Of a stretch of DNA of 64,000 nt, positions 42,348 through 50,037 are shown piece by piece. The position numbers were made by a program, and so were the translations under genes. The notes under the pieces were generated by a model that was not told the DNA's origin, made no database searches, and worked only from the letters and a program-made list of their open reading frames with translations. This stretch comes from Collinsella aerofaciens. GTDB taxonomy: Bacteria > Actinomycetota > Coriobacteriia > Coriobacteriales > Coriobacteriaceae. Location of the stretch: assembly GCF_902364945.1 (NCBI RefSeq), contig NZ_CABJFS010000004.1:124001-188000 (forward strand), written 5' to 3'. Position 1 is the first letter of the stretch. Each line of letters begins with the position of its first letter.

Positions 42348-43865
42348 ATGGCGCTCTATCTGGGTATTGATATTGGGACAAGCGCCTCTAAAGGCGTTTT
42401 AATCGATGATCGATGCAACATCGTTTGCCAAGCCTCTTGTGGACATGAGACGGACAACCCGTGTGATGGATGGTACCAGCATGATGCTGAGGCAGTTTGG
42501 TGGGGCGATTTTTGCCGCTTGTCGCGCGAGCTGGTGATGCTATCGGGGGTTAACGCGGCGCAGATCGGATGCGTGGGCCTTTCCGCATTGGGTTGCGACT
42601 GTGTGCCGGTCGATACCGAGTGCAACGCGCTGGCGCCCGCGATTTTGTATGGAGTCGATGCACGTTCGAAGCCGCAGATTGACGAGCTCCTTTCCGAATA
42701 TGGGTCAGGTCGCGCACGCGAACTTTTCGGGCACGATCCCTGCTCATCAGATATTGCTCCTAAGATCTTATGGTTTAAGGAGAATATGCCCGAGGTGCAC
42801 GAACGTGCCGCGAAGTTCCTGACGGCATCATCGTTTCTATGCGCAAAGTTGACGGGGCGTTTTACGGTGGACCGTTACTTGGCGGAGGATTTTCTTCCCC
42901 TATACGACCGCTACACTTGGAGGGTTGATGCTCGGGAATGTGCTCGTTTCTGCCGGCCTGACCAGATGGCGGAGGTAATGTCGGCTACCGATATTGCCGG
43001 GGCGATTACGCAGCGCGCGGCTGAGGCGACAGGGCTCGCGGCAGGGACACCTGTCTTAGTGGGAACGGGCGACTCTGGTGCCGAGGCCATTTCGACGGGT
43101 GTATTTCGTCCCGGCGATATGATGGTTCAGTTGGGGAGCACGGCGTATTTCATCTACCTAGCTGATCATATGGTCGATGATGCCCGCCTGTGGCCAGGGA
43201 CGTTTATCATTCCCGGAACTTACGGGATCTGCGCGGGGACCAATACGGCGGGTGCACTCACATCGTGGCTGCGCCAAGAGCTGTATCGCGACGCCGTGGA
43301 GGCCGAGGGCCACGGTGGCCCCGATGCATATTCGGTCATGGCGCATGATGCCGCCGATGTGGCGCCGGGTGCCGATGGGCTCCTGTGCCTGCCGTACTTT
43401 GCGGGGGAGCGTACTCCGCTCAACGATCCCGAGGCACGTGGCGTCTTCTTTGGCCTGACCGGAAGGCATACGCGAGCCCATATGGTTCGCGCCGCCTTGG
43501 AAGGCGTCGCGTATACCGTTGCATCCCATGTCGACATTATCGAGCGAGAGCATGGACTGCCAATTGGGCGCATTATGCTTGTCGGAGGTGGAACCAAGAA
43601 TCCAGTTTGGATGCAGGCTATCGCCGACGTATGCGGGCGCGAGGTCTCGGTTGCCAAGGTTACGGTGGGCGCATGCTTCGGTGATGCCATCATGGCAGCT
43701 CTCGCAGGTGGCGCCTATGCATCATGGGATGAACTCGCCCAAGTCCTTGGCGTTGCACAAACAATCGTGCCCGATATGGATGCCCACGAGCTATATGCGT
43801 CGCGTCGTCATATCTTTGACGAATTGTATGCACGCAACCGTGATCTCATGCACGAATTGGTGTAA
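42348..43865 (+). CDS. FGGY-family carbohydrate kinase (xylulokinase-like)
   Basis: A sugar kinase of 505 residues. Phosphate 1 motif LGIDIGTSASKGVLID, the catalytic Asp in ARSKPQIDEL-preceding GVDARS, LVGTGDSGAEAIS and MVQLGSTAYFI (FGGY signature 1 region), and MLVGGGTKNPVWMQ for adenosine binding. Xylulokinase-like in length, but D-ribulose, L-xylulose or other polyol kinases look alike. It starts 6 bases after the BtpA gene. Last gene of the locus; a terminator follows. Confidence 0.87.
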   Translation: MALYLGIDIGTSASKGVLIDDRCNIVCQASCGHETDNPCDGWYQHDAEAVWWGDFCRLSRELVMLSGVNAAQIGCVGLSALGCDCVPVDTECNALAPAILYGVDARSKPQIDELLSEYGSGRARELFGHDPCSSDIAPKILWFKENMPEVHERAAKFLTASSFLCAKLTGRFTVDRYLAEDFLPLYDRYTWRVDARECARFCRPDQMAEVMSATDIAGAITQRAAEATGLAAGTPVLVGTGDSGAEAISTGVFRPGDMMVQLGSTAYFIYLADHMVDDARLWPGTFIIPGTYGICAGTNTAGALTSWLRQELYRDAVEAEGHGGPDAYSVMAHDAADVAPGADGLLCLPYFAGERTPLNDPEARGVFFGLTGRHTRAHMVRAALEGVAYTVASHVDIIEREHGLPIGRIMLVGGGTKNPVWMQAIADVCGREVSVAKVTVGACFGDAIMAALAGGAYASWDELAQVLGVAQTIVPDMDAHELYASRRHIFDELYARNRDLMHELV

Positions 43866-43885
43866 TGCTGCCGAATTGTACTGCC

Positions 43886-43934
43886 TGCCAATAGGGACTG
43901 CGTTGTGCGATTCGCATGTCCCTTGGCATTTTTG
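43886..43934 (+). terminator. Terminator at the end of the catabolic locus
   Basis: TGCCAA-AGGGAC-GCG pairs with CGC-GTCCCT-TGGCA, then TTTTTG. Its arms share the GTCCCTATTGGCAGG sequence with the region at 27958. Confidence 0.82.
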
Positions 43935-43944
43935 CCCACAGGGG

Positions 43945-44727
43945 TTAGCGAAGGTCAAAAACAGAGTGCGCATTTGCTAAAACTACCGACTCGATGCGCT
44001 TTGCGTCACAGTTTTTGAGTGAAGCAATGTGCATCGAGGTCCTTGCGAGCGATCTGATGAGCGATTGCACACTTGTTTCTGTGTTTGGTTCGGCCGGCGC
44101 ATCGGTCTCGAGCAGTAGACGGTCGAGTGGAATCTGTCGGGCGTATTCGCGCCCACGTTTGGTGGCGAGCATGCGCTCGCTGACGGAAAAATAGCAGCCT
44201 GCATCGCGCGCGCGGACGAGTTCGTCCGAGGTGCCGCTAAACCAGTGGAAGATGATAAAGGGGGAGTCGGGATTTGGGATGAGTAGTCCGTGCGACTCGA
44301 GGACGTCCAGCACGGTTCCTGCCGAACGAACGGCGTGAATTGATATCACGCGTCCGGCAAGAGGGTGCTGCACGAGTGCATCGCAGAGCCGGTCAAATGC
44401 CTGTACTTGTAGCGACTCGCTTCCGGCAAAACGAGCGGAAAAGTCGAGCCCGACCTCGCCGATCAAGCGTTCTTGTGCAGCGACTTCGCAAAGCAGATTG
44501 ATTTCAGCGTTGCCACATCGTCCGTCGGCGAGCCACCAGGGATGGAGGCCGATGCCGGCAAAGATATTTGAACGGCCGCAGGCGCGCTTCTTGGCGCGTG
44601 CAAAGTCGTGCGGATCGACGCCGCAGTCAAATAGAATCAGGCCCAGTGCCGTTGCCTCATCGGCAACGGCGTCCGGGTGAGCCATTAGATCAAGATGGCA
44701 GTGTGCATCAAATAACCGGGGCTCCAT
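43945..44727 (-). CDS. TatD-family metal-dependent DNase
   Basis: A protein of 260 residues. DAHCHLDL (HxH), GEVGLDF (Glu), SIHAVRSA, FHWFSG and LLETDAPAE (Asp) give the full TatD metal site. The family has 3'-5' exonuclease activity on DNA and RNA and a quality-control role. No strong ribosome site is visible; the stop of the tcdA-like gene lies 14 bases upstream, which suggests translational coupling. Confidence 0.9.
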   Translation of the reverse strand: MEPRLFDAHCHLDLMAHPDAVADEATALGLILFDCGVDPHDFARAKKRACGRSNIFAGIGLHPWWLADGRCGNAEINLLCEVAAQERLIGEVGLDFSARFAGSESLQVQAFDRLCDALVQHPLAGRVISIHAVRSAGTVLDVLESHGLLIPNPDSPFIIFHWFSGTSDELVRARDAGCYFSVSERMLATKRGREYARQIPLDRLLLETDAPAEPNTETSVQSLIRSLARTSMHIASLKNCDAKRIESVVLANAHSVFDLR

Positions 44728-44741
44728 CTCGGCGCGCTCCG

Positions 44742-45533
44742 CTAGTCTAGGCGCTGGCTATCGGCGCGCACGCGCTCGGTGCCGCGGCCACTGATCTGAC
44801 GGATAACCTCGCCGGCGATCATCTGGCCCATGATGGGCGGCATAAAGCTGGCGGTTCCCAGCTCGGTGCGCTCGTGGATGTTGGAAGGATCGCGGGGCTG
44901 TGTCTTAACCGATTCCTCGCAGCTAAACAGTACGTGTAGGCTCTTGATTCCGCGCTTCTTACATTCTTTGCGCATAATGCGGCTCATGGGGTCACGTACC
45001 GTATCGAAGATGTCGGCAAAGCGGAGGCACTCGGGATGGAGTTTGTTGGCCCCGCCCATGGAGCTAACCAAACGGATGTCATGGTCCTGAGCATATTTGG
45101 CAATGGTGAGCTTGGCCGAGATGGTGTCGATGGCGTCGACGACGTAGTCGAGCTTGCCACCCGTCTGCTCCAAAACGCCCGCGAAGAACTCGTCGATGTT
45201 GTCGCTCAGCAGGTATTCGGTGCGCTTGATAACGCTGGCGGCGGGATTGATGTCGTGGATCATGGCTTCCATCACGTCAACCTTGCGCTTGCCGACGGTG
45301 CTGTGAAAGGCGATGGCCTGTCGATTGATGTTGCTGGGCGCGACGATATCCTTGTCCAGAATCACAAAATGACCGATGCCGCCGCGGACAAGTGCCTCGC
45401 AGCAGTTGGAGCCCACGCCTCCGCAGCCGAGCACCAGCACCGTGGCGTTGGCGAGTCTATCGAGTGCCTCACGGCCCATGATGATCTCGAGTTTGGTGTC
45501 GCGTGTCTCGACGAGAGCGGCGGTTTCGGTCAT
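44742..45533 (-). CDS. tcdA: tRNA threonylcarbamoyladenosine dehydratase (E1-like)
   Basis: A protein of 263 residues of the ThiF/MoeB/E1 superfamily. The ATP loop LGCGGVGSNCCEALVRGG, the DxD-N-x-R segment LDKDIVAPSNINRQ and YVVDAIDTISAK with the ATP-contacting Asp are clear. The ending GTASFMPPIMGQMIAGEVI is typical of TcdA (CsdL), which cyclises t6A to ct6A in tRNA position 37. ThiF or MoeB partners are absent. The start at 45533 is 6 bases from GGAGG; the ATG at 45539 is too close to it. Confidence 0.88.
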   Translation of the reverse strand: MTETAALVETRDTKLEIIMGREALDRLANATVLVLGCGGVGSNCCEALVRGGIGHFVILDKDIVAPSNINRQAIAFHSTVGKRKVDVMEAMIHDINPAASVIKRTEYLLSDNIDEFFAGVLEQTGGKLDYVVDAIDTISAKLTIAKYAQDHDIRLVSSMGGANKLHPECLRFADIFDTVRDPMSRIMRKECKKRGIKSLHVLFSCEESVKTQPRDPSNIHERTELGTASFMPPIMGQMIAGEVIRQISGRGTERVRADSQRLD

Positions 45534-45620
45534 AGACATCCTCCGATGGGGAAGCGAATCGTGTTTTAGCTATCACCATTATAGGTATTATCGCTATTCC
45601 ATTTGAGCCCTAGGGGCTTG

Positions 45621-45649
45621 TTGAAATGAGGCGGTGATTCGCATAAGAT
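45621..45649 (+). promoter_or_regulatory. Promoter of a candidate small RNA
   Basis: TTGAAA and TAAGAT with a 17-bp spacer. No coding start follows before a terminator 65 bases downstream. Confidence 0.65.
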
Positions 45650-45655
45650 GAAGCA

Positions 45656-45751
45656 GATGGCACCCGTTGCCGCGGGTTAGCCAACTCCGAAACACGTTTA
45701 TGGCGTGAGAAGTGGCCGTCTTCGCATTACGCGGAGGCGGCTATTTTTTTT
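45656..45751 (+). ncRNA. Candidate small RNA of about 95 nt
   Basis: From the expected start point (about 45656) to the end of a T-run. Hairpin 1: GGC-A-CCCG/CGGG-TTA-GCC (about 45659-45682). Hairpin 2: ACACG/CGTG-type (about 45692-45707). Terminator: GCCGTCTTCGC/GCGGAGGCGGC with an ATTA-C loop (45715-45741), then eight T. No ORF with a ribosome site fits. I recognise no Rfam-like class; it is not 4.5S RNA, tmRNA, 6S or a riboswitch that I know. It stops just before the sdpRI promoter, so it is independent of that operon. Confidence 0.55.
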
Positions 45752-45761
45752 GAGTACAAGA

Positions 45762-45799
45762 TTAGATAGTTAGACAAACATCTAAATATCGAGTATAGT
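45762..45799 (+). promoter_or_regulatory. sdpRI promoter with palindromic operator
   Basis: TTAGAC (45770-45775) and TATAGT (45794-45799), 18 bp apart. TTAGAT (45762-45767) and ATCTAA (45780-45785) form an inverted repeat across the -35, a typical place for ArsR-family autoregulation. Confidence 0.6.
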
Positions 45800-45833
45800 G
45801 TGCGCGTCATGAGGGGTGCTGAGAGGAGGTCCT

Positions 45834-46112
45834 ATGCCGGGAGAGGGTTTTAAGGCGCTTGCCGATCCAACGCGACGGCGCATTTTGGAGTTGCTGCGCG
45901 AGGGCAATTGTACGGCCGGGGAGCTTGCCGAGCATTTTGACATCAGCAAGCCGTCATTGAGCCATCATTTGGCGACGCTCAAAAACGCCGGGCTGGTGAC
46001 CGACGAGCGCCATGGCCAAAACATCGTTTACAGCTTAAACACCACCGTCATGCAGGACTTGATTGGCTGGTTTATGGGCTTTACAAACACGGAAGGTGAT
46101 AAGGATGAATAA
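45834..46112 (+). CDS. ArsR-family regulator, SdpR-like
   Basis: A winged-helix protein of 92 residues. FKALADPTRRRILELLREGN and SKPSLSHHLATLKNAGLV are the classic autorepressor features of SdpR; no metal-binding Cys pair (CVC) is present, so it is not a metal sensor. GAGGAGG lies 5 bases before ATG 45834. It overlaps the sdpI-like gene by 8 bases. In Bacillus, SdpR represses sdpRI until SdpI captures it at the membrane. Confidence 0.88.
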   Translation: MPGEGFKALADPTRRRILELLREGNCTAGELAEHFDISKPSLSHHLATLKNAGLVTDERHGQNIVYSLNTTVMQDLIGWFMGFTNTEGDKDE

Positions 46113-46809
46113 CGAAAACAAGGGCATTCACCCCACGGGGGTATCGTCGCGCGTGTGGATTGCGCTGGTCGTTCTGTGCGTCGCCAATGTCGTAGCGCAC
46201 CTCATGGTGATGCCGAGCTTGCCTGCACAGATTCCCACGCACTGGGGCGCGAACGGCGCCGTCGATGGTTGGGGTCCTAGCTGGATGGCCTCCGCGCTCG
46301 GCGTGCTGCCTCTGGCGCTTCTCGCAATGTTCTGCGTGGTGCCGCGCATCGATCCCAAAGGTGAGGCATATCGAACCTCGGGCAAGTTCTATCAGGGCTT
46401 CGTAATCGCCTTCACCTTGTTCATGTGCGCCATAAGCTGGCTGGGAGAGCTTACGGTCTGGGGCGTGGTGCCGGCGGTCGGTTCGGTCAACGTGCTGATT
46501 TCCGGTGCTATCGGTTTGCTGTTCATCGGCGTAGGCAACTACTTGCCGCGTGTGAAGCAGAACTATACGCTCGGTATCAAGACGCCTTGGGCGCTTGCCG
46601 ATCCCGAGAACTGGCGCCGTACGCAGCGTTTTGGCGGCGCCTGCTTTATGGTGCTGGGTATTGGCCTGATTGTGATGGGCGTGGCAGGTGCGGTGCTTTC
46701 GAGTGAAGTCGTTGCCGCGGTGATTGCGGTTCTGGCGTTTGGTTCAGCCGGAGCTGCCTACGTCTATTCGTATCTGCTGTGGCGTAAATCGCAGCGAGCC
46801 GTTCGCTAA
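46105..46809 (+). CDS. SdpI-family membrane protein (DUF1648)
   Basis: A membrane protein of 234 residues with six or so hydrophobic segments. MPSLPAQIPTHWGANGAVDGWG is the DUF1648 motif (P-x-H-(W/F)-x-x-x-G), and NYTLGIKTPWALADPENW the SdpI motif. In Bacillus subtilis SdpI gives immunity to the SdpC toxin and binds SdpR; whether this one protects from a toxin is unknown, as no sdpABC genes are here. Co-translated with the regulator. Confidence 0.88.
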   Translation: MNNENKGIHPTGVSSRVWIALVVLCVANVVAHLMVMPSLPAQIPTHWGANGAVDGWGPSWMASALGVLPLALLAMFCVVPRIDPKGEAYRTSGKFYQGFVIAFTLFMCAISWLGELTVWGVVPAVGSVNVLISGAIGLLFIGVGNYLPRVKQNYTLGIKTPWALADPENWRRTQRFGGACFMVLGIGLIVMGVAGAVLSSEVVAAVIAVLAFGSAGAAYVYSYLLWRKSQRAVR

Positions 46810-46875
46810 GGTTGCGGAAAACTAGCGTACGCAGTTCATAGTATGTTCTGGGGGACTTTTCCCAGGTAGTATTAG

Positions 46876-46902
46876 GGGGTGTGGGCAACCATGCCCCTTT
46901 TT
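46876..46902 (+). terminator. sdpRI terminator
   Basis: GGGGTGTGG/CCATGCCCC (two G-T pairs), GCAA-type loop, then TTTTT. Similar in sequence to the hairpin at 54401 at the other end of the integrated element. Confidence 0.75.
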
Positions 46903-46993
46903 CGTTAAGTTTCAGAGCTGGTTTCCTCATTTCGTTTCCACTAAAGCGAATCAAGAATAGGGAAACAGCAGGTAGAAAGGATAAAACAGGCAA

Positions 46994-47041
46994 ATGGCAG
47001 AGTTTATCTACCAGATGAGGCTTATACAAAACCGCAGGTAG
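46994..47041 (+). pseudogene. Displaced 5' end of ettA
   Basis: ATG GCA GAG and the next five codons encode MAEFIYQM, identical to the start of the ABC-F protein at 54525. After that the frame runs into element sequence and stops (MAEFIYQMRLIQNRR). This is the original start of ettA, cut off by integration of the element. Its ribosome region (AGGTAGAAAGG, AACAGG) remains in place. Confidence 0.85.
47000..47017 (+). repeat. attL core of the integrated element
   Basis: GAGTTTATCTACCAGATG, identical to 54531-54548. About 30 bp upstream of the core is also similar between the two ends (roughly 43 of 50 positions overall), including the start codon. Confidence 0.88.
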
Positions 47042-47084
47042 ATAGCTTAACAATTGTGCCTTCAGACATTTCCGCAGGTAATTT

Positions 47085-47104
47085 TTTCTACTAAATTTTC
47101 TACT
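47085..47104 (+). repeat. Integrase arm-site repeats, left end
   Basis: TTTCTACT at 47085-47092 and 47097-47104. The same pair occurs near the right end. GCAGGTA also recurs around the ends (46968, 47034, 47075). Confidence 0.5.
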
Positions 47105-47153
47105 CTTGTTAAAATGGAAGAGAAAGAAATCAGAGGGAGAAGAGGCCTTGGAA

Positions 47154-48311
47154 ATGTTCTACACGTCTTGCGGTATTGATAAAAAGACTTCAAAAGGATG
47201 GCGTGGCTACCTTCTGTACAAAGATGAAGAGGGTAAGGCCAAAAAGAAATACAAGACGTTCAATACCAAATACAATCGAGACGCTAAGAAACTAGTGAAC
47301 GAATGGCGCGATTATGAGGAAGAGCTAAGTAAGCGAGACATTCAATACACCACGGTTGAGAAGGCCATTCGTGATTACGTTGAAGGTCAATATGCTCTTG
47401 GGCAAATCGACACAGTCACTTACCAAAGAAATATCAGACAAGGCGAATATGCGATATTCCCCTACATAGGAGAAGAGAACTTCTATGAGATTACGTCTGA
47501 AACCTTACAAAATTGGATTAATGCTTTAGCAAAACGATATGCCATGAGTTCAGTTCAGGGCTTCTACGCTATTTTCAACAAAGCGTATAAATCCGCATTT
47601 CATCAAGGCAAGATAGTCAAAGATGCTAGAGCTGGTTTGATTATGCCAAGAAATACTAGTAAGCATAAAATCGCTTATCTCGATAGCGAAGGTCTTAACA
47701 AGCTCTATTCGCTAATTGACGGTGGCGAGATAATAGGCGCTAGGAATAATAACCTCTATATTCCTATCTGCCTTGCGCTATACGGTGGTTTGCGTGCTGG
47801 TGAGGTATGTGCTTTAAGGTGGAATGATATTAATCTAGCGACAAACAATATCTATATCACTAAAGCAGAGAAGCAGATTAAAGATAAAGAAGGCAAAAAT
47901 GTAGTAGTTGAAGGCGATACAAAGACCTATTCAAGAAGAACAGTACCGATGATGCCGCAGCTTAGAGATGCTCTGATAGCTGAGCAAAGACAGAGTAGGC
48001 CAAACGATAAGGACTATGTTTGCCATTGGAGAAATCCTAGGTATTTGGGCAGTGCTTTTCAAAAATGGTCAAGCCGCAATAAGCTAGATAGCGTCTTAGG
48101 AAAACCAATTACGTTTCATGGCCTTCGGCACACTTTCGCTACCCTTGGCGTTAAAAGCAAGATGGATATTAAATCGTTAGCATCTATCCTTGGTCATAAA
48201 GATGCGGCAATGACGCTGAACATCTACGCAAGCGATGATGAACAGGCCAAGCAGATTAATATTCAGAACTTGGGTAATCTGTTTGCGGAAAAACAGGATA
48301 GTGATTTCTAA
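47154..48311 (+). CDS. int: Tyrosine integrase
   Basis: A site-specific recombinase of 385 residues. N-terminal arm-binding region (RGYLLYKDEEGKAKKKYKTF), a SAM-like core-binding domain from about residue 70, and the catalytic domain with Arg in LYGGLRAGEVCALRW, a Lys in the beta-hairpin, HGLRHTFATLG, ILGHKDAAMT and the nucleophile Tyr in NIYASDD. All catalytic positions are present, so it should be active. It sits right at attL and reads into the element. Start ATG 47154 follows AGAAGAGG by 8 bases; the frame opens at 47106 with TTG codons only. Confidence 0.93.
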   Translation: MFYTSCGIDKKTSKGWRGYLLYKDEEGKAKKKYKTFNTKYNRDAKKLVNEWRDYEEELSKRDIQYTTVEKAIRDYVEGQYALGQIDTVTYQRNIRQGEYAIFPYIGEENFYEITSETLQNWINALAKRYAMSSVQGFYAIFNKAYKSAFHQGKIVKDARAGLIMPRNTSKHKIAYLDSEGLNKLYSLIDGGEIIGARNNNLYIPICLALYGGLRAGEVCALRWNDINLATNNIYITKAEKQIKDKEGKNVVVEGDTKTYSRRTVPMMPQLRDALIAEQRQSRPNDKDYVCHWRNPRYLGSAFQKWSSRNKLDSVLGKPITFHGLRHTFATLGVKSKMDIKSLASILGHKDAAMTLNIYASDDEQAKQINIQNLGNLFAEKQDSDF

Positions 48312-48889
48312 TGCAGCTGAGTGAGCTTTGGGATTACCAATCTAAGGTAATTCAATACAAGGAGTACATGAAAAATAAGATTTCATTAGAAGAAAAGTTT
48401 AACCCTGAGATGCTGTTTTCGGCTGAAGAGGGTGCTTACATAGAGTTAAACAGGCTTCAAAAGCAAATGAACAGGGATGGAGGACAGGAGCCAAGCACAG
48501 GTGATTTGCTGTGTGTCGTAGAAGCGGAGACGCTTATTGAAATTGATAAAGGTCTACTTCTAAACGATGTAGAAAACTACGTAGGGCCGCAATTCTTTTT
48601 TTGGAATCGGATTCTAGACAGAATTGAAGGAGAATCCTACGTAGAGTTCTTCCATTTAGTTATCGTTCCAGCCTTTACGTTCCTGCTCTTAGAGATTCCA
48701 GAGTATATGCCAAATTTCTTCGATGAATCCAATTGTCTAGTCGATAGGGAGTGGGCAACGGAGTGCCTTACTTACGCCTATCAACTGTTGAATACTCAAG
48801 ATAAAGAGCGAATTGAGGTAAGAGACAGGTTTCGCGAACTACTATGGACAGAGGATTACGCTAGGAATCTATTCAAATATATTCAATAG
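48311..48889 (+). CDS. Unknown element protein, co-translated with integrase
   Basis: A protein of 192 residues. Its ATG overlaps the integrase stop (TAATG), so both are made from one message. Acidic, rich in Glu, Phe and Tyr, largely helical in appearance; a central hydrophobic stretch (FFHLVIVPAFTFLLLEI) could be a buried helix rather than a membrane span. No motif recognised. Coupling to int suggests a helper in recombination or excision, or a cargo function, but nothing in the sequence decides. Confidence 0.7.
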   Translation: MQLSELWDYQSKVIQYKEYMKNKISLEEKFNPEMLFSAEEGAYIELNRLQKQMNRDGGQEPSTGDLLCVVEAETLIEIDKGLLLNDVENYVGPQFFFWNRILDRIEGESYVEFFHLVIVPAFTFLLLEIPEYMPNFFDESNCLVDREWATECLTYAYQLLNTQDKERIEVRDRFRELLWTEDYARNLFKYIQ

Positions 48890-48899
48890 CCATAGAGGT

Positions 48900-49463
48900 C
48901 TAGTTTTCCCTAGATGCCTCAATAGCCCTATAGACAGTGGCCCTACTCAAACCGACAGCCGCACAGATTTCTGCAATGGACATTTCGCCTTTTCGATAAA
49001 GCTCTACGGCACGCTCCTTTGCGGCATTGCTTGCCTTGGGCCTACCCATCTTCTTACCTGCTGCCTTAGCAGCCTCATAGCCCTCGCGCTGGGTTTCCCT
49101 GATTATTTCACGCTGGAATTGCGCTACAGCGGCACTAACGGTAAAGAAAAAACGACCTTGCGGCGTTGAGGTATCAATCTGTTCCTTGATTGAGTAGAGG
49201 TTTACGCCCTCAGCCTCAAATCTGTTAGACAAATCGAGAAGCTGCTTAGTGGAACGTGCCAACCTGTCGAAAGATAGGATAACGACAGTATCATCTTTGC
49301 GGAGTCGCGAGAGCATATCGTCTAGAGCTGGACGCTCTGCTTTTGCTCCTGAGATTTTATCGCAAAAGATGTTCTTGTCCTCAACGCCTGCCTTGTGTAA
49401 GGCTTCAATCTGCCTATCAAGATTCTGCTCGATGGTGGAAACTCTAGCGTATCCAAATTTCAT
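48900..49463 (-). CDS. Serine recombinase (resolvase/invertase family)
   Basis: A protein of 187 residues. The catalytic Ser lies in YARVSTIEQNLDRQ, with DRLARSTKQLL and the long dimer helix (FQREIIRETQREG) following, and a C-terminal helix-turn-helix (MSIAEICAAVGLSRATVYRAI). Full length, all active residues present. Convergent with the integrase operon (10 bases between stops). A res-like site of paired inverted repeats lies directly upstream. It may resolve multimers of an excised circular form or control gene expression. Confidence 0.93.
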   Translation of the reverse strand: MKFGYARVSTIEQNLDRQIEALHKAGVEDKNIFCDKISGAKAERPALDDMLSRLRKDDTVVILSFDRLARSTKQLLDLSNRFEAEGVNLYSIKEQIDTSTPQGRFFFTVSAAVAQFQREIIRETQREGYEAAKAAGKKMGRPKASNAAKERAVELYRKGEMSIAEICAAVGLSRATVYRAIEASREN

Positions 49464-49489
49464 TTTGCTAATCTCCCGTCTAGATAGCG

Positions 49490-49619
49490 TCTCAATAATT
49501 CAAATTATAGAATATTGAGATACTAAATAAAGAGACGAGTTTTGAGAATTTCATTAGCAGGTATTTTAACGTTATCTTAGTGTCTCAATGCGCTGTATCA
49601 AAAAGTATGCTGCTGAGAC
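49490..49619. repeat. res-like recombination site
   Basis: Subsite at 49490-49520: TCTCAATAATTC and GAATATTGAGA in inverted orientation over 31 bp. A second at 49582-49619 is bounded by GTCTCA and TGAGAC (38 bp). A degenerate GAGACG/TTGAGA element lies in between (49532-49547). Two or three dyads upstream of a resolvase gene is the layout of Tn3/Tn552-type res sites. Confidence 0.6.
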
Positions 49620-49731
49620 GGTGCTAAAGCGTTAGGACATTTTTCTAAAACGTGGGCAAAAATCTGTAATTCGTACAGTCTATTTTTCAAATAGAGATAG
49701 AAGAAATCATTTCTATTGAAAGGAGACTGAT

Positions 49732-50037
49732 ATGGCAAAAGATACGAAAGTAACCATTCGTATTTCTGAGGAAAAGAAAAAACTCTGGGAAGATTACTGC
49801 GATGCTCATGGAAAGGGCTTAACGCTTACAGGTCTAATTGAATTAGCTGTAGACGATAGGGTAACTAACGTAATTGAGTTCAAAGATAGGGCCGCAGGAA
49901 CGGGTCTTTACTGGATTCTTAAACCTAATGGCGAATATCGCAAGCAATACGATTCTAGAGTTGAGCGTTTAGGCCGCATGGAAATCGAACGCCTGAACAC
50001 CCATAAGCAGAATATCTTAAACGGCATTTACGACTAG
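49732..50037 (+). CDS. RHH-type DNA-binding protein (putative)
   Basis: A small protein of 101 residues. The N-terminus DTKVTIRISEEKKKLWEDYC has the strand-plus-helix look of ribbon-helix-helix proteins, with LTLTGLIELAVDDRV as the second helix. Such proteins act as repressors or as accessory factors for replication or mobilisation. Its stop overlaps the start of the primase-helicase by one base, so they work together, perhaps at an origin. AAAGGAG precedes the ATG. Confidence 0.65.
   Translation: MAKDTKVTIRISEEKKKLWEDYCDAHGKGLTLTGLIELAVDDRVTNVIEFKDRAAGTGLYWILKPNGEYRKQYDSRVERLGRMEIERLNTHKQNILNGIYD

Noticed and set aside
28829-43865. Treating pgi and the two HAD genes as part of the sugar-amine locus
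   Set aside because: pgi, the first HAD gene and the GntR unit are separated by strong terminators and separate upstream regions, so a shared operon is not supported although the metabolites connect.
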